64,000 bases of DNA from Mesorhizobium sp. WSM3860 (GCF_002294995.1 NZ_NSGF01000018.1:62001-126000), one strand, 5' to 3'. Shown: positions 31,549 through 41,051, counted from the stretch's first letter. Translations and numbers: made by a program. The notes: a model not told the origin generated them from the letters alone.

Positions 31549-31807
31549 TCCATGGGCCAGCTACGATGCCTGGAAGACCACGCCGCCCGATTGGGTGATG
31601 CCCTCACATACCCGACGCGACGCCGACGGAACCCGTTGGCGCATGCACCGCAACCTCAGCCGCCATCCGTTCTTGGACGGCGACGAGTCCGAATACGAAT
31701 ACCTCTGCGAGGAATGGGACGAGCTGGCGCGCATCGATGCGCATGAGCGAGAGCCCGAGGAAGAAGATTTCCAGCAGATGGCCGCCGCGATCGGGACGAG
31801 CGCATGA
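31538..31807 (+). CDS. unknown phage protein (89 residues)
   Basis: Acidic protein, MAGDPWASYDAWKTTPPDWV and EYEYLCEEWDELARIDAHE. GGAG lies eight bases ahead of the ATG. No family recognised; coupled to the excisionase start by ATGA. Confidence 0.5.
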   Translation: MAGDPWASYDAWKTTPPDWVMPSHTRRDADGTRWRMHRNLSRHPFLDGDESEYEYLCEEWDELARIDAHEREPEEEDFQQMAAAIGTSA

Positions 31808-32139
31808 ACGACCTCCCGCCCGAGGTGCTGACCGTGTCGCAGACGCCGGAATACTGGTCGTCGCGTTTTCACGACAAAGGGTTGCGTATGTCCGCGAGGT
31901 CGTTGCGCGAGAAGGCAATCAAGACGGGCCTCTGCTACTTTGTCGACAGGCAGGTGCTGATCTCGCCGCGGCAGATCGATGAGTTGTTTTTATGGGGTAA
32001 TGCGTCATGCCGCTCACGATCTATAAGCGCGGCCGGTTCTGGTGGCTCACCGGAACGGTCCCCACCCAAAAAGGCGAGCAGCGCATACACGAGAGCACTG
32101 GCGAAACTGACGAAGCCAAAGCGAACAAGGTCCGCCTGA
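31804..32139 (+). CDS. excisionase-like small DNA-binding protein
   Basis: 111 residues. LTVSQTPEYWSSRFHDKGLR and SARSLREKAIKTGLCYFVDR with VLISPRQIDEL fit the winged-helix MerR/Xis-type fold of phage excisionases. Its last 44 codons overlap the integrase gene in another frame, an unusually long overlap; the functional protein may need only the first 65 residues. The position directly ahead of int supports the role. Confidence 0.6.
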   Translation: MNDLPPEVLTVSQTPEYWSSRFHDKGLRMSARSLREKAIKTGLCYFVDRQVLISPRQIDELFLWGNASCRSRSISAAGSGGSPERSPPKKASSAYTRALAKLTKPKRTRSA

Positions 32140-33170
32140 ATCGCGAGCTGCGTGCCCAGGAAGAGATCGACCTCGACCCAAAGGACCGCTTCACCTTTGC
32201 CCAAGCCGTTGAGCTCTACCTCGACGCCGGCAAAGACGAGCGCTTCATCCGGCCATTGCTGGAGCATTTCAAGGAGACCAGGATCTCCGACATGACGGGC
32301 TCGGATGTGCGCGCCGCCGCGAAAGCGATCTATCCGGCAGCGGTCTACACGACCTGGAACCGACAGGTGGTGATCCTGGCCCGCGCCGTCATCAACTTCG
32401 CCGCCGACGAGGGCAAATGCCGCGAGGTGCTGATCAAGGGCTTCACGAAGAAGGATCGTGACGTCAAGGTTTCGACCGCGCCGCCCAAGCGCGCCGTCGA
32501 TCGCTCTTACATCGACGATTTCCGTGAGGCGAGCGACGATCCCCGCCTCAGTGCCTTGATGCTGTTCATATTCCAGACCGGCGCCCGCATCTCGGACGCG
32601 ATCAAGCTCGAAGACGATTCCCCCGACGTCGACCTGGTGAACAGGAAGGTGATCTTCCGCGACATGAAGAACGGCGAGGATGGTGAGGCGGACCTCACCG
32701 TTGAAATGGTCTACGAAATCCAGCAGCTCCGGGAATGGAAGCGGGAAAGATTGGCGTCATGGGAGGCGCGCACTCCCTGGGGGAAAAATAGGCGAGCTGG
32801 CCCGCGCCACAGCGGGCGAGGCGCCAAGAAACCCAATAACCGGCTCTTCGGCTTCATGACCCGCTTTCTGCGCAAGGATATAATGCGTATCTGCGAAAAG
32901 GCGGGCATCCCATATCTCGGCACCCATCAACCAGGCCGCCACAGCTTCGCGACCGAGATGATCGTGATGAACGGCGTCGATGTTGCCACCACGGCCCTCA
33001 AGGGCCGCTGGAAGACGAAGAAGCTTCTCGTCGAGAACTACACCCACGCCAAGAAGGGCAAGGGCGTCATCGACAAGGTATTCGGAAAGAAGAAGGCTCG
33101 ACGGCCGGCGAATGGCGACAGTGAGACGAAAAGCGGTGTCGCTTCAAAGAAGCGGTCGACGGCATCGTAA
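32007..33170 (+). CDS. int: tyrosine recombinase integrase
   Basis: 387 residues. The N-terminal arm-binding part (LTIYKRGRFWWLTGTVP, TGETDEAKANKVRLN) precedes the core. Catalytic residues visible are Arg194 (TGARISD), His307 and Arg311 (HQPGRH), Trp335 (GRW) and Tyr345 (VENYTHA). A basic tail follows. It integrates and, with the excisionase, excises the element; the gene ends about 100 bp from the half tRNA-Thr, the expected place next to the attachment site. Confidence 0.88.
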   Translation: MPLTIYKRGRFWWLTGTVPTQKGEQRIHESTGETDEAKANKVRLNRELRAQEEIDLDPKDRFTFAQAVELYLDAGKDERFIRPLLEHFKETRISDMTGSDVRAAAKAIYPAAVYTTWNRQVVILARAVINFAADEGKCREVLIKGFTKKDRDVKVSTAPPKRAVDRSYIDDFREASDDPRLSALMLFIFQTGARISDAIKLEDDSPDVDLVNRKVIFRDMKNGEDGEADLTVEMVYEIQQLREWKRERLASWEARTPWGKNRRAGPRHSGRGAKKPNNRLFGFMTRFLRKDIMRICEKAGIPYLGTHQPGRHSFATEMIVMNGVDVATTALKGRWKTKKLLVENYTHAKKGKGVIDKVFGKKKARRPANGDSETKSGVASKKRSTAS

Positions 33171-33270
33171 CCACACCGAACCATATTGGCACCGAGACCT
33201 TACACCAGTCGAAAATGATGGGTCGCGCAACGATTTGAATTTGCTTGGGAAAACGGCGCGGTTACAGTTT

Positions 33271-33317
<47 letters not shown>

Positions 33318-33540
33318 CTGCGATGGCGGCGCTTCTGCCATAACGAACCGGCAAGCGCAAGGCCAAGAAAACCTTAAAACGACGCATGTCGTCGTCCGAA
33401 ATCGCCGCGCAGTTTTGGGCGGCAGGTGTCGAATGCCGCGGCTGTGGAAGCCGCTTGCGAGCAGGCTTCCATGACATGGCGGCGCCACAATGTTAACTAT
33501 GCCTGAACCACAGCCGGCTATCCGCCGGCGGGGACACGCG

Positions 33541-33717
33541 ATGAACGACAAGGCAAATCCGCCGAAAAAAGGCGACGGCCAGCGCAAGGACCGGCTGGCC
33601 GCGGCGTTGCGTGCCAATCTGCAGAAGCGCAAGGCGCAGGCGCGTTCGCGGCGGGATGGCAATCCTGACGATCGGCCGGAAGGATTGCCGACTGCTGGAA
33701 AAATGCACAAGGACTAA
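33541..33717 (+). CDS. small basic protein upstream of murA (58 residues)
   Basis: MNDKANPPKKGDGQRKDRLAA..., Lys/Arg-rich, with RAAALRANLQKRKAQAR-type helix. Small proteins of this sort precede murA in rhizobia. Function unknown. It marks the return to core chromosome. Confidence 0.55.
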   Translation: MNDKANPPKKGDGQRKDRLAAALRANLQKRKAQARSRRDGNPDDRPEGLPTAGKMHKD

Positions 33718-33859
33718 CCGAAATCAGCCACACTGGCCGACCACACTTGGTCCACAGATGGGGAAATCCTATTTCTTGAACCGCACCGGCCGATAGTCTA
33801 GAGCCGGACATACTCAACCGATTGAAACCGGCCCGACCGGGCCGAGGGGACGTTCTTTC

Positions 33860-35152
33860 ATGGATCGCATCAGAATTGTCGGCGGCAATGAGCTTGCCGG
33901 AAGCATTCCGATTTCGGGCGCCAAGAACGCGGCGCTGCCGCTGATGATCGCCTCGCTGCTCACCGACGACACGCTGACGCTGGAAAACGTGCCGCATCTG
34001 GCCGATGTCGAGCAATTGATCCGCATCCTCGGCAATCACGGCGTCGACTATTCCGTCAACGGCCGGCGCGAGAAGCAGCAGGAGGGCTATTCGCGCACCA
34101 TCAATTTCTCCGCTCGCAACATCGTCGACACCACCGCGCCCTACGAGCTGGTGTCCAAGATGCGCGCCTCCTTCTGGGTTATCGGCCCGCTGCTCGCTCG
34201 CATGGGTGAGGCCAAGGTGTCGCTGCCGGGCGGCTGCGCCATCGGCACGCGCCCGGTCGACCTGTTCCTCGAGGGCCTGCAGGCGCTGGACGCCGAGCTC
34301 GACGTCGACAACGGCTATGTCGTCGCCAAAACCAAGAACGGTCGTCTCCACGGCAACCGCCACGTGTTCCCGAAAGTGTCGGTCGGCGCCACCCATGTGC
34401 TGATGATGGCGGCCTCGCTCGCCAAGGGCGAGACGGTACTCGAAAACGCCGCCCGCGAGCCGGAGATCGTCAATCTCGCCGAATGCCTGATCGCCATGGG
34501 CGCCAAGATCCACGGCGCCGGCACCGCCACCATCACCATCGAGGGCGTCGAGGCGCTGTCCGGGGCGCGTGTGCGCGTCATTCCCGATCGCATCGAGACC
34601 GGAACCTATGCCATGGCGGTGGCGATGACCGGCGGCGACGTGGTGCTGGAAGGCGCGCGCCCCGACCTGTTGCAGAGCGTGCTCGATGTCATTGCCGAGA
34701 CCGGCGCCGAGATCACGGCGACCAATGCCGGCATCCGCGTCAAGCGCAACGGCTCCGGCATCGCGCCGGTGGATGTGACGACCGCGCCCTTCCCCGCCTT
34801 CCCGACCGACCTGCAGGCGCAGTTCATGGGCCTGATGACGATGGCCAAGGGCAAGTCGCGCATCACCGAGACGATCTTCGAGAACCGCTTCATGCATGTG
34901 CAGGAGCTTGCCCGCCTCGGCGCCCACATCACGCTGTCCGGCCAGACGGCGATCGTCGACGGGGTGGCCAAGCTGAAGGGCGCGCCGGTCATGGCGACCG
35001 ACCTGCGGGCCTCGGTGTCGCTGGTCATCGCAGGCCTTGCCGCCGAAGGCGAAACCACCGTCAACCGGGTCTACCACCTCGACCGCGGCTTCGAGCGGCT
35101 GGAGGAGAAGCTTTCCGGCTGCGGCGCGGTGATCGAGCGGATTTCGGGCTGA
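33860..35152 (+). CDS. murA: UDP-N-acetylglucosamine 1-carboxyvinyltransferase
   Basis: 430 residues, the normal length. MurA transfers enolpyruvate from PEP to UDP-GlcNAc, the first committed step of peptidoglycan synthesis in the cytosol. Lys22 (SGAKNAALP) and catalytic Cys126 (LPGGCAIGTRPVDL), which is also the fosfomycin target, are present, as are GATHVLMMA and FPTDLQAQFMGL. It is the first gene of the core block, followed by DUF2948 and hisD. Confidence 0.97.
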   Translation: MDRIRIVGGNELAGSIPISGAKNAALPLMIASLLTDDTLTLENVPHLADVEQLIRILGNHGVDYSVNGRREKQQEGYSRTINFSARNIVDTTAPYELVSKMRASFWVIGPLLARMGEAKVSLPGGCAIGTRPVDLFLEGLQALDAELDVDNGYVVAKTKNGRLHGNRHVFPKVSVGATHVLMMAASLAKGETVLENAAREPEIVNLAECLIAMGAKIHGAGTATITIEGVEALSGARVRVIPDRIETGTYAMAVAMTGGDVVLEGARPDLLQSVLDVIAETGAEITATNAGIRVKRNGSGIAPVDVTTAPFPAFPTDLQAQFMGLMTMAKGKSRITETIFENRFMHVQELARLGAHITLSGQTAIVDGVAKLKGAPVMATDLRASVSLVIAGLAAEGETTVNRVYHLDRGFERLEEKLSGCGAVIERISG

Positions 35153-35230
35153 CAAAGCGCCTCGGTTGCGCAGAGCGGAAAGACCGCATAACAGAAGATT
35201 GACTAATCAACCTTCAGGTGCGCCTTCCGC

Positions 35231-35662
35231 ATGGCCCTCAAGCTCGTCGCGCTCGACGACCAGGATCTGAGCATCATCTCGGCCCACGTCCAGGACGCCG
35301 TGATGAAGGTCTCCGACCTCGAATACCTGCCGGCGGCCAAACGTTTCGTGCTGACCATGAACCGCTTCGTCTGGGAGGCGAAATCCGGCTTCTTGCGCCA
35401 GCACAATGAACGGCGGCAGAGCGTGCTGCATTTCGACCGCGTGCTCGGCGCCAAGACCAGCGGCATCGCCCGCGACAAGCCGGCGGAGGTACTGTCGCTG
35501 CTGGCGGTCAGCTTCGTCGCATTCAGCAAGCCGGCCGGCATCATCGAGCTGGTCTTTTCCGGGGGCGGCACCATCATGCTCGACGTCGAGTGCATCGAGG
35601 CGCGGCTCGCCGACGTCGGCGGCTCCTGGGAAGCCACCTCGCGCCCGGTTCACAGGACCTGA
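35231..35662 (+). CDS. DUF2948 family protein
   Basis: 143 residues with the family start LKLVALDDQDLSIISAHVQD and FVLTMNRFVWE. An alphaproteobacterial protein of unknown function, typically placed between murA and hisD as here. It ends nine bases before hisD. Confidence 0.85.
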   Translation: MALKLVALDDQDLSIISAHVQDAVMKVSDLEYLPAAKRFVLTMNRFVWEAKSGFLRQHNERRQSVLHFDRVLGAKTSGIARDKPAEVLSLLAVSFVAFSKPAGIIELVFSGGGTIMLDVECIEARLADVGGSWEATSRPVHRT

Positions 35663-35671
35663 GCACCGACA

Positions 35672-36964
35672 ATGGCCATCACGCTTAGCCAAACCGACAC
35701 CGATTTCGAGCTGCGTTTTTCGGCATTCCTCACCACCAAGCGCGAGGTGTCGGCCGATGTCGAAGCCGTGGTGCGCGACATCGTCGCGCGCGTGCGCGCC
35801 GAAGGCGACAAGGCGCTCGTCGACTACACGCTCAAATTCGACAAGGCCGATCTCAACAGGCTCGGCATCGCCGTCTCCAGGGCCGACATCGAAAGGGCAT
35901 ATGCCGCGGCCGACCCAGCCACAGTCGAGGCACTCGAATTCGCACGCGACCGCATCCGCTCCCATCACGAGCGGCAGAAGCCGAAGGACGACCGCTACAC
36001 GGACGCCGCCGGCGTCGAGCTCGGCTCGCGCTGGACGGCGATCGAAGCCGTGGGGCTCTATGTGCCCGGGGGCACGGCGAGCTATCCGAGCTCGGTGCTG
36101 ATGAATGCCGTGCCGGCCAAGGTCGCCGGTGTCGAGCGCATCGTGATCGTGGTGCCGGCCTCGGGCGGCGTCATCAATCCGCTGGTTCTGGTCGCGGCCG
36201 ACCTTGCCGGCGTCTCCGAGATCTACCGCGTCGGCGGCGCGCAGGCCGTGGCAGCGCTCGCCTACGGCACCGAGACGATCCGGCCGGTCGCCAAGATCGT
36301 CGGGCCGGGCAATGCCTATGTCGCGGCAGCCAAGCGGCAGGTGTTCGGCACCGTTGGCATCGACATGATCGCCGGGCCGTCGGAAGTGCTGGTCGTGGCA
36401 GACGCGGACAACGATCCGGACTGGATCGCCGCCGATCTGCTGGCGCAAGCCGAACATGACGCGTCGGCGCAGTCGATCCTGATCACCGACAATGCCGAAT
36501 TCGGCAAGGCGGTGGAGCAGGCGGTCGAGCGCCAGTTGAAGAGCCTGCCGCGCGCCGCGACGGCCGCGGCGAGTTGGCGCGATTTCGGCGCCGTGATCCT
36601 GGTGCCGACGATCGAGGCTTCGCTGCCGCTGGTCGACCGCATCGCGGCCGAGCATGTCGAGCTCGCCTTCGACGACCCCGAAAGCTTCCTCGCCGGGATG
36701 CGCAACGCCGGCGCTGTCTTCCTCGGCCGCCACACGCCGGAGGTCATCGGCGATTATGTCGGCGGCTCCAACCACGTGCTGCCGACCGCGCGCTCGGCGC
36801 GCTTCTCGTCCGGTTTGTCCGTCCTCGATTTCGTCAAGCGCACCTCGATCCTGAAGCTCGGCCCGGAGCAGCTCAAGGCGCTGGCGCCGGCGGCAATCGC
36901 GCTCGCCAAGGCGGAAGGGCTCGACGCCCACGCACGCTCGGTGGCGATCAGGCTGAACATGTAG
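35672..36964 (+). CDS. hisD: histidinol dehydrogenase
   Basis: 430 residues. It oxidises L-histidinol to L-histidine in two NAD-dependent, zinc-dependent steps, the last of histidine synthesis. VGLYVPGGTASYPSSVLMNA, VGPGNAYVAAAKR and IAGPSEVLVVAD are family signatures; the catalytic pair lies in AEHVEL. Two bases separate its stop from the UPF0262 gene. Confidence 0.97.
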   Translation: MAITLSQTDTDFELRFSAFLTTKREVSADVEAVVRDIVARVRAEGDKALVDYTLKFDKADLNRLGIAVSRADIERAYAAADPATVEALEFARDRIRSHHERQKPKDDRYTDAAGVELGSRWTAIEAVGLYVPGGTASYPSSVLMNAVPAKVAGVERIVIVVPASGGVINPLVLVAADLAGVSEIYRVGGAQAVAALAYGTETIRPVAKIVGPGNAYVAAAKRQVFGTVGIDMIAGPSEVLVVADADNDPDWIAADLLAQAEHDASAQSILITDNAEFGKAVEQAVERQLKSLPRAATAAASWRDFGAVILVPTIEASLPLVDRIAAEHVELAFDDPESFLAGMRNAGAVFLGRHTPEVIGDYVGGSNHVLPTARSARFSSGLSVLDFVKRTSILKLGPEQLKALAPAAIALAKAEGLDAHARSVAIRLNM

Positions 36965-36966
36965 CG

Positions 36967-37452
36967 ATGTCCGGCCACCACCAAAACCGCGCCAGGCTGA
37001 TCGACGTCGAGCTCGACGAATCGATCGGGCGTTCGACGCCCGATGTCGAGCATGAGCGGGCGGTGGCGATCTTCGATCTGATCGAGGAAAACAGTTTCCG
37101 GCCGGTCAACGACGATGGCGCCGGCCCGTACAGGCTGAAGCTGTCGCTTGCCGAGTCGCGCCTGGTGTTCGCGGTCAGTCGCCAGAATGGCGCCGATGTG
37201 GTCACCCACATCCTGTCGCTGACGCCGCTGCGACGTATCGTCAAGGATTACTACCTGATCTGCGAAAGCTACTATGAGGCGATCCGCTCCTCCACGCCCA
37301 GCCATATCGAGGCAATCGACATGGGCCGGCGCGGCCTGCACAATGAGGGCTCGCAAACGCTGATGGACCGGCTCGCCGGCAAGATCGAGATCGACTTCGA
37401 CACGGCGCGCCGGTTGTTCACGCTGGTCTGCGTGCTGCACTGGCGGGGTTAG
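36967..37452 (+). CDS. UPF0262 family protein
   Basis: 161 residues: LIDVELDESIGRSTPDVEHE, AVAIFDLIEENSFRPV and IVKDYYLICESYYEAIRS fit the UPF0262 family of rhizobia. Function unknown; its fixed place after hisD suggests co-transcription. Confidence 0.88.
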   Translation: MSGHHQNRARLIDVELDESIGRSTPDVEHERAVAIFDLIEENSFRPVNDDGAGPYRLKLSLAESRLVFAVSRQNGADVVTHILSLTPLRRIVKDYYLICESYYEAIRSSTPSHIEAIDMGRRGLHNEGSQTLMDRLAGKIEIDFDTARRLFTLVCVLHWRG

Positions 37453-37484
37453 TCCTGGCCGCGCTGCCGCATTCGATTCTTTTT

Positions 37485-37904
37485 GTGTGCGGCATGAATG
37501 CCGTGCGCTCGCCAATGGCCGAGCAACTGGCGCGGCGGATGCTGCCCGCCACCACTTTCGTCGCCTCGGCCGGCGTGCGCAGCGGTGAACGCGACCCCTT
37601 CGTCGATGCCGTGCTTGCCGAAGAGGGTCTCACGCTCGGCGAGCGGCAGCCGCGAACGCTTGACGAGCTGGAAGACGATTATTTCGACCTGATCGTGACG
37701 CTGGCGCCGGAAGCGCACCACGCCGCGCTCGAGCTTACCCGCTCGCTCGCCGTCGAGGTCGAGTACTGGCCGATGCCGGACCCGACCGACACCCTCGGCA
37801 CGCGCGAGCATATCATGGCCGCCTATCGCGATGTGCGAGAGCGGCTGAAGACGCGCATAAGCCGACGTTTCTTGCTTCCGGAAGCAAAAAACGCGGCGGA
37901 TTAA
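37485..37904 (+). CDS. low-molecular-weight protein-tyrosine phosphatase family protein
   Basis: At least 139 residues. CGMNAVRS is the C-x5-R active-site loop. The conserved first strand (HSILFV) lies upstream of the first usual start codon (GTG 37485) in an open frame overlapping the UPF0262 stop, so the true start is probably further upstream at a CTG or other rare codon. WPMPDPTD carries the catalytic Asp late in the protein. Substrate unknown; arsenate reductase-like activity is also possible. Confidence 0.72.
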   Translation: MCGMNAVRSPMAEQLARRMLPATTFVASAGVRSGERDPFVDAVLAEEGLTLGERQPRTLDELEDDYFDLIVTLAPEAHHAALELTRSLAVEVEYWPMPDPTDTLGTREHIMAAYRDVRERLKTRISRRFLLPEAKNAAD

Positions 37905-37955
37905 GCATGTTCACAAGCGGGCGATTATCATATAGGTTCCGCCGCAAATTCCGGT

Positions 37956-38004
37956 TGGAGTCGGACGATTTCAGGTCTGTTGGACCTGAAATCGTCCGAC
38001 TCCA
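37956..38004. repeat. 22-bp perfect inverted repeat with 5-nt loop
   Basis: Arms at 37956-37977 and 37983-38004 (beginning TGGAGTCGGACGATTTC) are fully complementary with loop TGTTG. No T-run follows. Such long palindromes are typical of dispersed intergenic elements in rhizobia. Confidence 0.75.
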
Positions 38005-38014
38005 GATCAAGAGT

Positions 38015-38065
38015 AGAGCATGATGTCGTCCGAAAACCGCTTCACACTTTTCGGCATCATGCTCT
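38015..38065. repeat. rhizobial RIME-like palindromic element
   Basis: AGAGCATGATG (38015-38025) and CATCATGCTCT (38055-38065) enclose CCGAAAACCGC...CTTTTCGG. This 51-bp structure matches a palindromic repeat found many times in rhizobial genomes. It lies 35 bp before infA. Confidence 0.75.
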
Positions 38066-38100
38066 AGGCGCCGGAACCGCCATCCAAGCAAAGGTATCGA

Positions 38101-38319
38101 ATGCCGAAGGAAGAAGTCCTCGAATTTCCGGGCGTGGTCACGGAACTGCTGCCCAATGCGATGTTCCGGGTGAAGCTCGAAAATGAGCACGAAATCATCG
38201 CCCACACGGCCGGCCGCATGCGCAAGAACCGCATCCGCGTGCTGACCGGCGACAAGGTCCTGGTCGAAATGACGCCTTACGACCTGACCAAGGGCCGCAT
38301 CACCTACCGCTTCAAGTAA
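38101..38319 (+). CDS. infA: translation initiation factor IF-1
   Basis: 72 residues, full length, an S1-like OB-fold: [57 protein letters not shown]-1 binds the ribosomal A site and supports IF-2 and IF-3 during initiation. Two palindromic repeats lie in its 5' region. Confidence 0.97.
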
Positions 38320-38337
38320 AAATTCGGCGCGAACGCG

Positions 38338-38964
38338 ATGAGCATCCTGCAGAAGCTCGTGCTTGCCTCGGGTTCGCCGCGCCGCATCGAGCTGTTGCAG
38401 CAGGCCGGCATCGAGCCGGACCGCGTGCTGCCCGCCGATGTCGACGAGACGCCGCTGCGCGCCGAGCATCCGCGCTCGCTGGCGAAGCGCCTTTCCAAGG
38501 ACAAGGCCGAGAAGGCGTTCGCCTCGCTGAAAAGCGAGGAAGACCATGCGCCGGCCTTCATCCTGGCCGCCGACACGGTGGTGGCGGTGGGGCGGCGCAT
38601 CCTGCCCAAGGCCGAGACGATCGACGACGCGGTGAACTGCCTCGGCCTGCTTTCCGGCCGCTCGCACCGGGTCTATTCCGGCATCTGCCTGATCACGCCG
38701 GGCGGCAAGCTCAGGCAGCGACTGGTGGAGACCAGGGTGCGCTTCAAGCGACTGCCGCGCGAGGAGATCGACGCCTATGTCGCGTCGGGCGAATGGCGCG
38801 GCAAGGCCGGCGGCTATGCCGTGCAGGGGCTGGCCGGCTCCTTCGTCGTCAAGCTGGTCGGCTCCTACACCAATGTGGTCGGCCTGCCGCTCTATGAGAG
38901 TATCGCGCTGCTGTCCGGCGAGGGCTTCAAGCCGCACAAGAACTGGCACGTCGCGCGGCCATGA
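38338..38964 (+). CDS. maf: Maf-like nucleotide pyrophosphatase
   Basis: 208 residues. LASGSPRRIELLQQAGI is the Maf signature; AADTVVAVGRRILPKA and SGRSHRVYSGI follow. These enzymes hydrolyse non-canonical or dTTP/UTP nucleotides and have been linked to septum control. Four-base overlap with yacG. Confidence 0.93.
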   Translation: MSILQKLVLASGSPRRIELLQQAGIEPDRVLPADVDETPLRAEHPRSLAKRLSKDKAEKAFASLKSEEDHAPAFILAADTVVAVGRRILPKAETIDDAVNCLGLLSGRSHRVYSGICLITPGGKLRQRLVETRVRFKRLPREEIDAYVASGEWRGKAGGYAVQGLAGSFVVKLVGSYTNVVGLPLYESIALLSGEGFKPHKNWHVARP

Positions 38965-39182
38965 GCCCGGACGAAAAGGTCACGCCGCTGAGGCCAAAAC
39001 GCCCCTGCCCCGAATGCGGCAAGCCTTCGGTGCGTGAGCATTATCCGTTCTGCTCGACGCGCTGCAAGGACATCGACCTCAATCGCTGGCTGAAGGGCGC
39101 CTATGTCATCCCCGGCCGCGACGACGAAGAAGAAGAAGACGACGGCCCGAAGCAAGGCCCTTCGTCCACAGACGAGCAGTGA
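38961..39182 (+). CDS. yacG: DNA gyrase inhibitor YacG-type zinc protein
   Basis: 73 residues. Zinc ligands CPECGK and FCSTRC with DLNRWLKGAYVIPG identify YacG, which binds GyrB. The acidic tail is longer than in E. coli. Coupled to maf (ATGA). Confidence 0.93.
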   Translation: MSPDEKVTPLRPKRPCPECGKPSVREHYPFCSTRCKDIDLNRWLKGAYVIPGRDDEEEEDDGPKQGPSSTDEQ

Positions 39183-39338
39183 AGACCCGTTGCAATTCGC
39201 CGTTTCCCGCCGATTTTTCTTTATCAACACCTAAGCGCTGGACAGGCCGAATTCCCGTGCTATAACCCACGCGCTTTCGAGGGGGCGCCGCCCGGCGCCT
39301 TCGTGAAACCCGGCGGACGATCCCGTTAGCCGGCGCAG

Positions 39339-39414
<76 letters not shown>

Positions 39415-39561
39415 TCACCACTTCTCCCGACGCTCCCTTTCGCCGAAGCTCTGCACTGCAGCAGGTAGCCGGGTTGGTGATCTTATTGCTTCCGATGGCG
39501 CAATTTGGCGGGATTTGGAGCGCTGCGCTCGGGCTATTACGGCTTACGCGTGCAAGCCGGT

Positions 39562-39768
39562 TTAGCCGTGCCCAGGTTCGCCGAGCTTTTCCAGTCTGGC
39601 GGATAGCCGGTCAAGGTCAGTTGTGCCCTGGCCGAAAAGGCACATGGCCCTCATGGCGACCAATTGGCGGTCTTCCTCGCTCTCAAGTCCATGCCTTGAA
39701 CAATAGCGATGGACAGCTTTTGAGAGGATTTCGAGTTGGGTGGAATCCAAAACACCATGCAGGGACAT
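39562..39768 (-). CDS. small conserved rhizobial protein (68 residues)
   Basis: MSLHGVLDSTQLEILSKAVH, RYCSRHGLESEEDRQLVAMR, LFGQGTTDLDRLSARLEKL: a helical protein of a family common in rhizobia and of unknown function. AGGAGG lies six bases ahead of the ATG. Confidence 0.7.
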   Translation of the reverse strand: MSLHGVLDSTQLEILSKAVHRYCSRHGLESEEDRQLVAMRAMCLFGQGTTDLDRLSARLEKLGEPGHG

Positions 39769-39898
39769 GCGGTGCCTCCTAGCCAGGGGCGAAAGCATGA
39801 TACCGCTTTCAAGCGTCCGCTTGCCTCACTACTCGGTACGAACGACAACGAGGTGATACGCCTCTCTGGCAATTCGCGCGCTAACAAATGAGGCCGTG

Positions 39899-40024
39899 AT
39901 GAAAACGCGCCTGAGCTGTCTTCTCGAGAAGGCGCGCCTGCCGAAGAAGCGAAACTGCGTCACTGCCGATCAGGTCGATGAGCTCGCGCGCCTAAGCTTC
40001 GGTGATGCCGGGTCTCGCGTCTGA
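39899..40024 (+). CDS. possible 41-residue protein
   Basis: MKTRLSCLLEKARLPKKRNC... then VDELARLSFGDAG. GAGG lies five bases ahead of the ATG. Small and without a known family, so only tentative. Confidence 0.3.
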   Translation: MKTRLSCLLEKARLPKKRNCVTADQVDELARLSFGDAGSRV

Positions 40025-40169
40025 AATCGGACTCGAAATTCCTTGTCGGTCTGCGACATTCCACCAATCAAAGAGTTCTCAAAATTGAAAAACGCTGTCG
40101 GGCACCCGAGGTGGCCCGGCTTCCCGGCTCGCATGTCAGGTCACACAGCCGTCATAGAGCCAAGAATGA

Positions 40170-41051
40170 TCAATCGGGACTTCGCGAACGTTTTCTCCGC
40201 TCGAGGCTTTTCGCCTTTCGGCGAGCGATCCTGAGTTCGTCGAGCATCGGCTGCCACCACCCTCTCGATCGTTCCGCCGACACAGGAGGGCGCCGGGCCG
40301 GCCATGTCTTGATCAATTCAGCCAAGGTCGGCGGCCGCCACCTCGCCCAAACAGCGTCGACGCCGGTCTGCATCAACTGCGGATAGAACGGCGCCAGTTC
40401 AGAGGCGTCGGCGAGCTCGCCTGAAATCCCGGTGAAGACAACAATGTCATATTGCACCGTCGCCACGGCGCGACCGAGTGGAGGCAGGTCTTCGGCTGGA
40501 ACTGGATAGCGTCGCCGCCTACGTTCGGCATGGCACAGCCTGGCGGCCTTGTGCTCTTCGGAGTGTTTACCAGCCTCCCGACGGCGTTTCCTCTCCTCAG
40601 GCTCGGCGCGTTGGGCGGCTCTTTCGATGCTTGGCCAACGGCGCCGCAGCTCCTCATAGGCGCGAAAAGGCACCCGCCAGACCCGCAGCTCGTCATCCCA
40701 ACTCGCCCATGGAACCGCTCGCAGTTCCTCCAGTACGGTCTTCGAATACGGCGTGCGAATGCGCAGGTCGTCCGCGACTTCCAGATAGTGGCTCGACAGT
40801 GGATCGAAGGCGAAGGCATCCCGCCCCTTACTGTCGTCATGGGCTGCGCGAGCCGCCGTCTCCTGCGCCAGCCAGCGTTCGATCCGCCGCGCCGCCGTTT
40901 TTCCGGGCACGAACCAGCTCCTGCGCTCGTCGCTCCACCTCGCGCGTGGGAACGCAAGCTGGAACCGCTCAACCGCCGCACGATCGTACTGGAAGCGCGC
41001 TTCTGCACCACAGGGCTTCTGCGGTTCGGAATGCGCTTCGGATTTTTCCAT
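40170..41051 (-). CDS. unknown protein, possible HARP-like modules (293 residues)
   Basis: FQYDRAAVERFQLAFPRARW followed by SWFVPG, and again RAVPWASWDDELRVWRVPF, look like two copies of a small module similar to the HARP domain. The C-terminus is very basic. Nucleic-acid binding is plausible. No operon partner. Confidence 0.5.
   Translation of the reverse strand: MEKSEAHSEPQKPCGAEARFQYDRAAVERFQLAFPRARWSDERRSWFVPGKTAARRIERWLAQETAARAAHDDSKGRDAFAFDPLSSHYLEVADDLRIRTPYSKTVLEELRAVPWASWDDELRVWRVPFRAYEELRRRWPSIERAAQRAEPEERKRRREAGKHSEEHKAARLCHAERRRRRYPVPAEDLPPLGRAVATVQYDIVVFTGISGELADASELAPFYPQLMQTGVDAVWARWRPPTLAELIKTWPARRPPVSAERSRGWWQPMLDELRIARRKAKSLERRKRSRSPD

Noticed and set aside
33518..36931. 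Very long minus-strand open frames (over 540 codons each) across murA and hisD
   Set aside because: They mirror high-GC genes of certain identity on the plus strand and translate to composition-biased sequence rich in R, G, D and H with no motifs.
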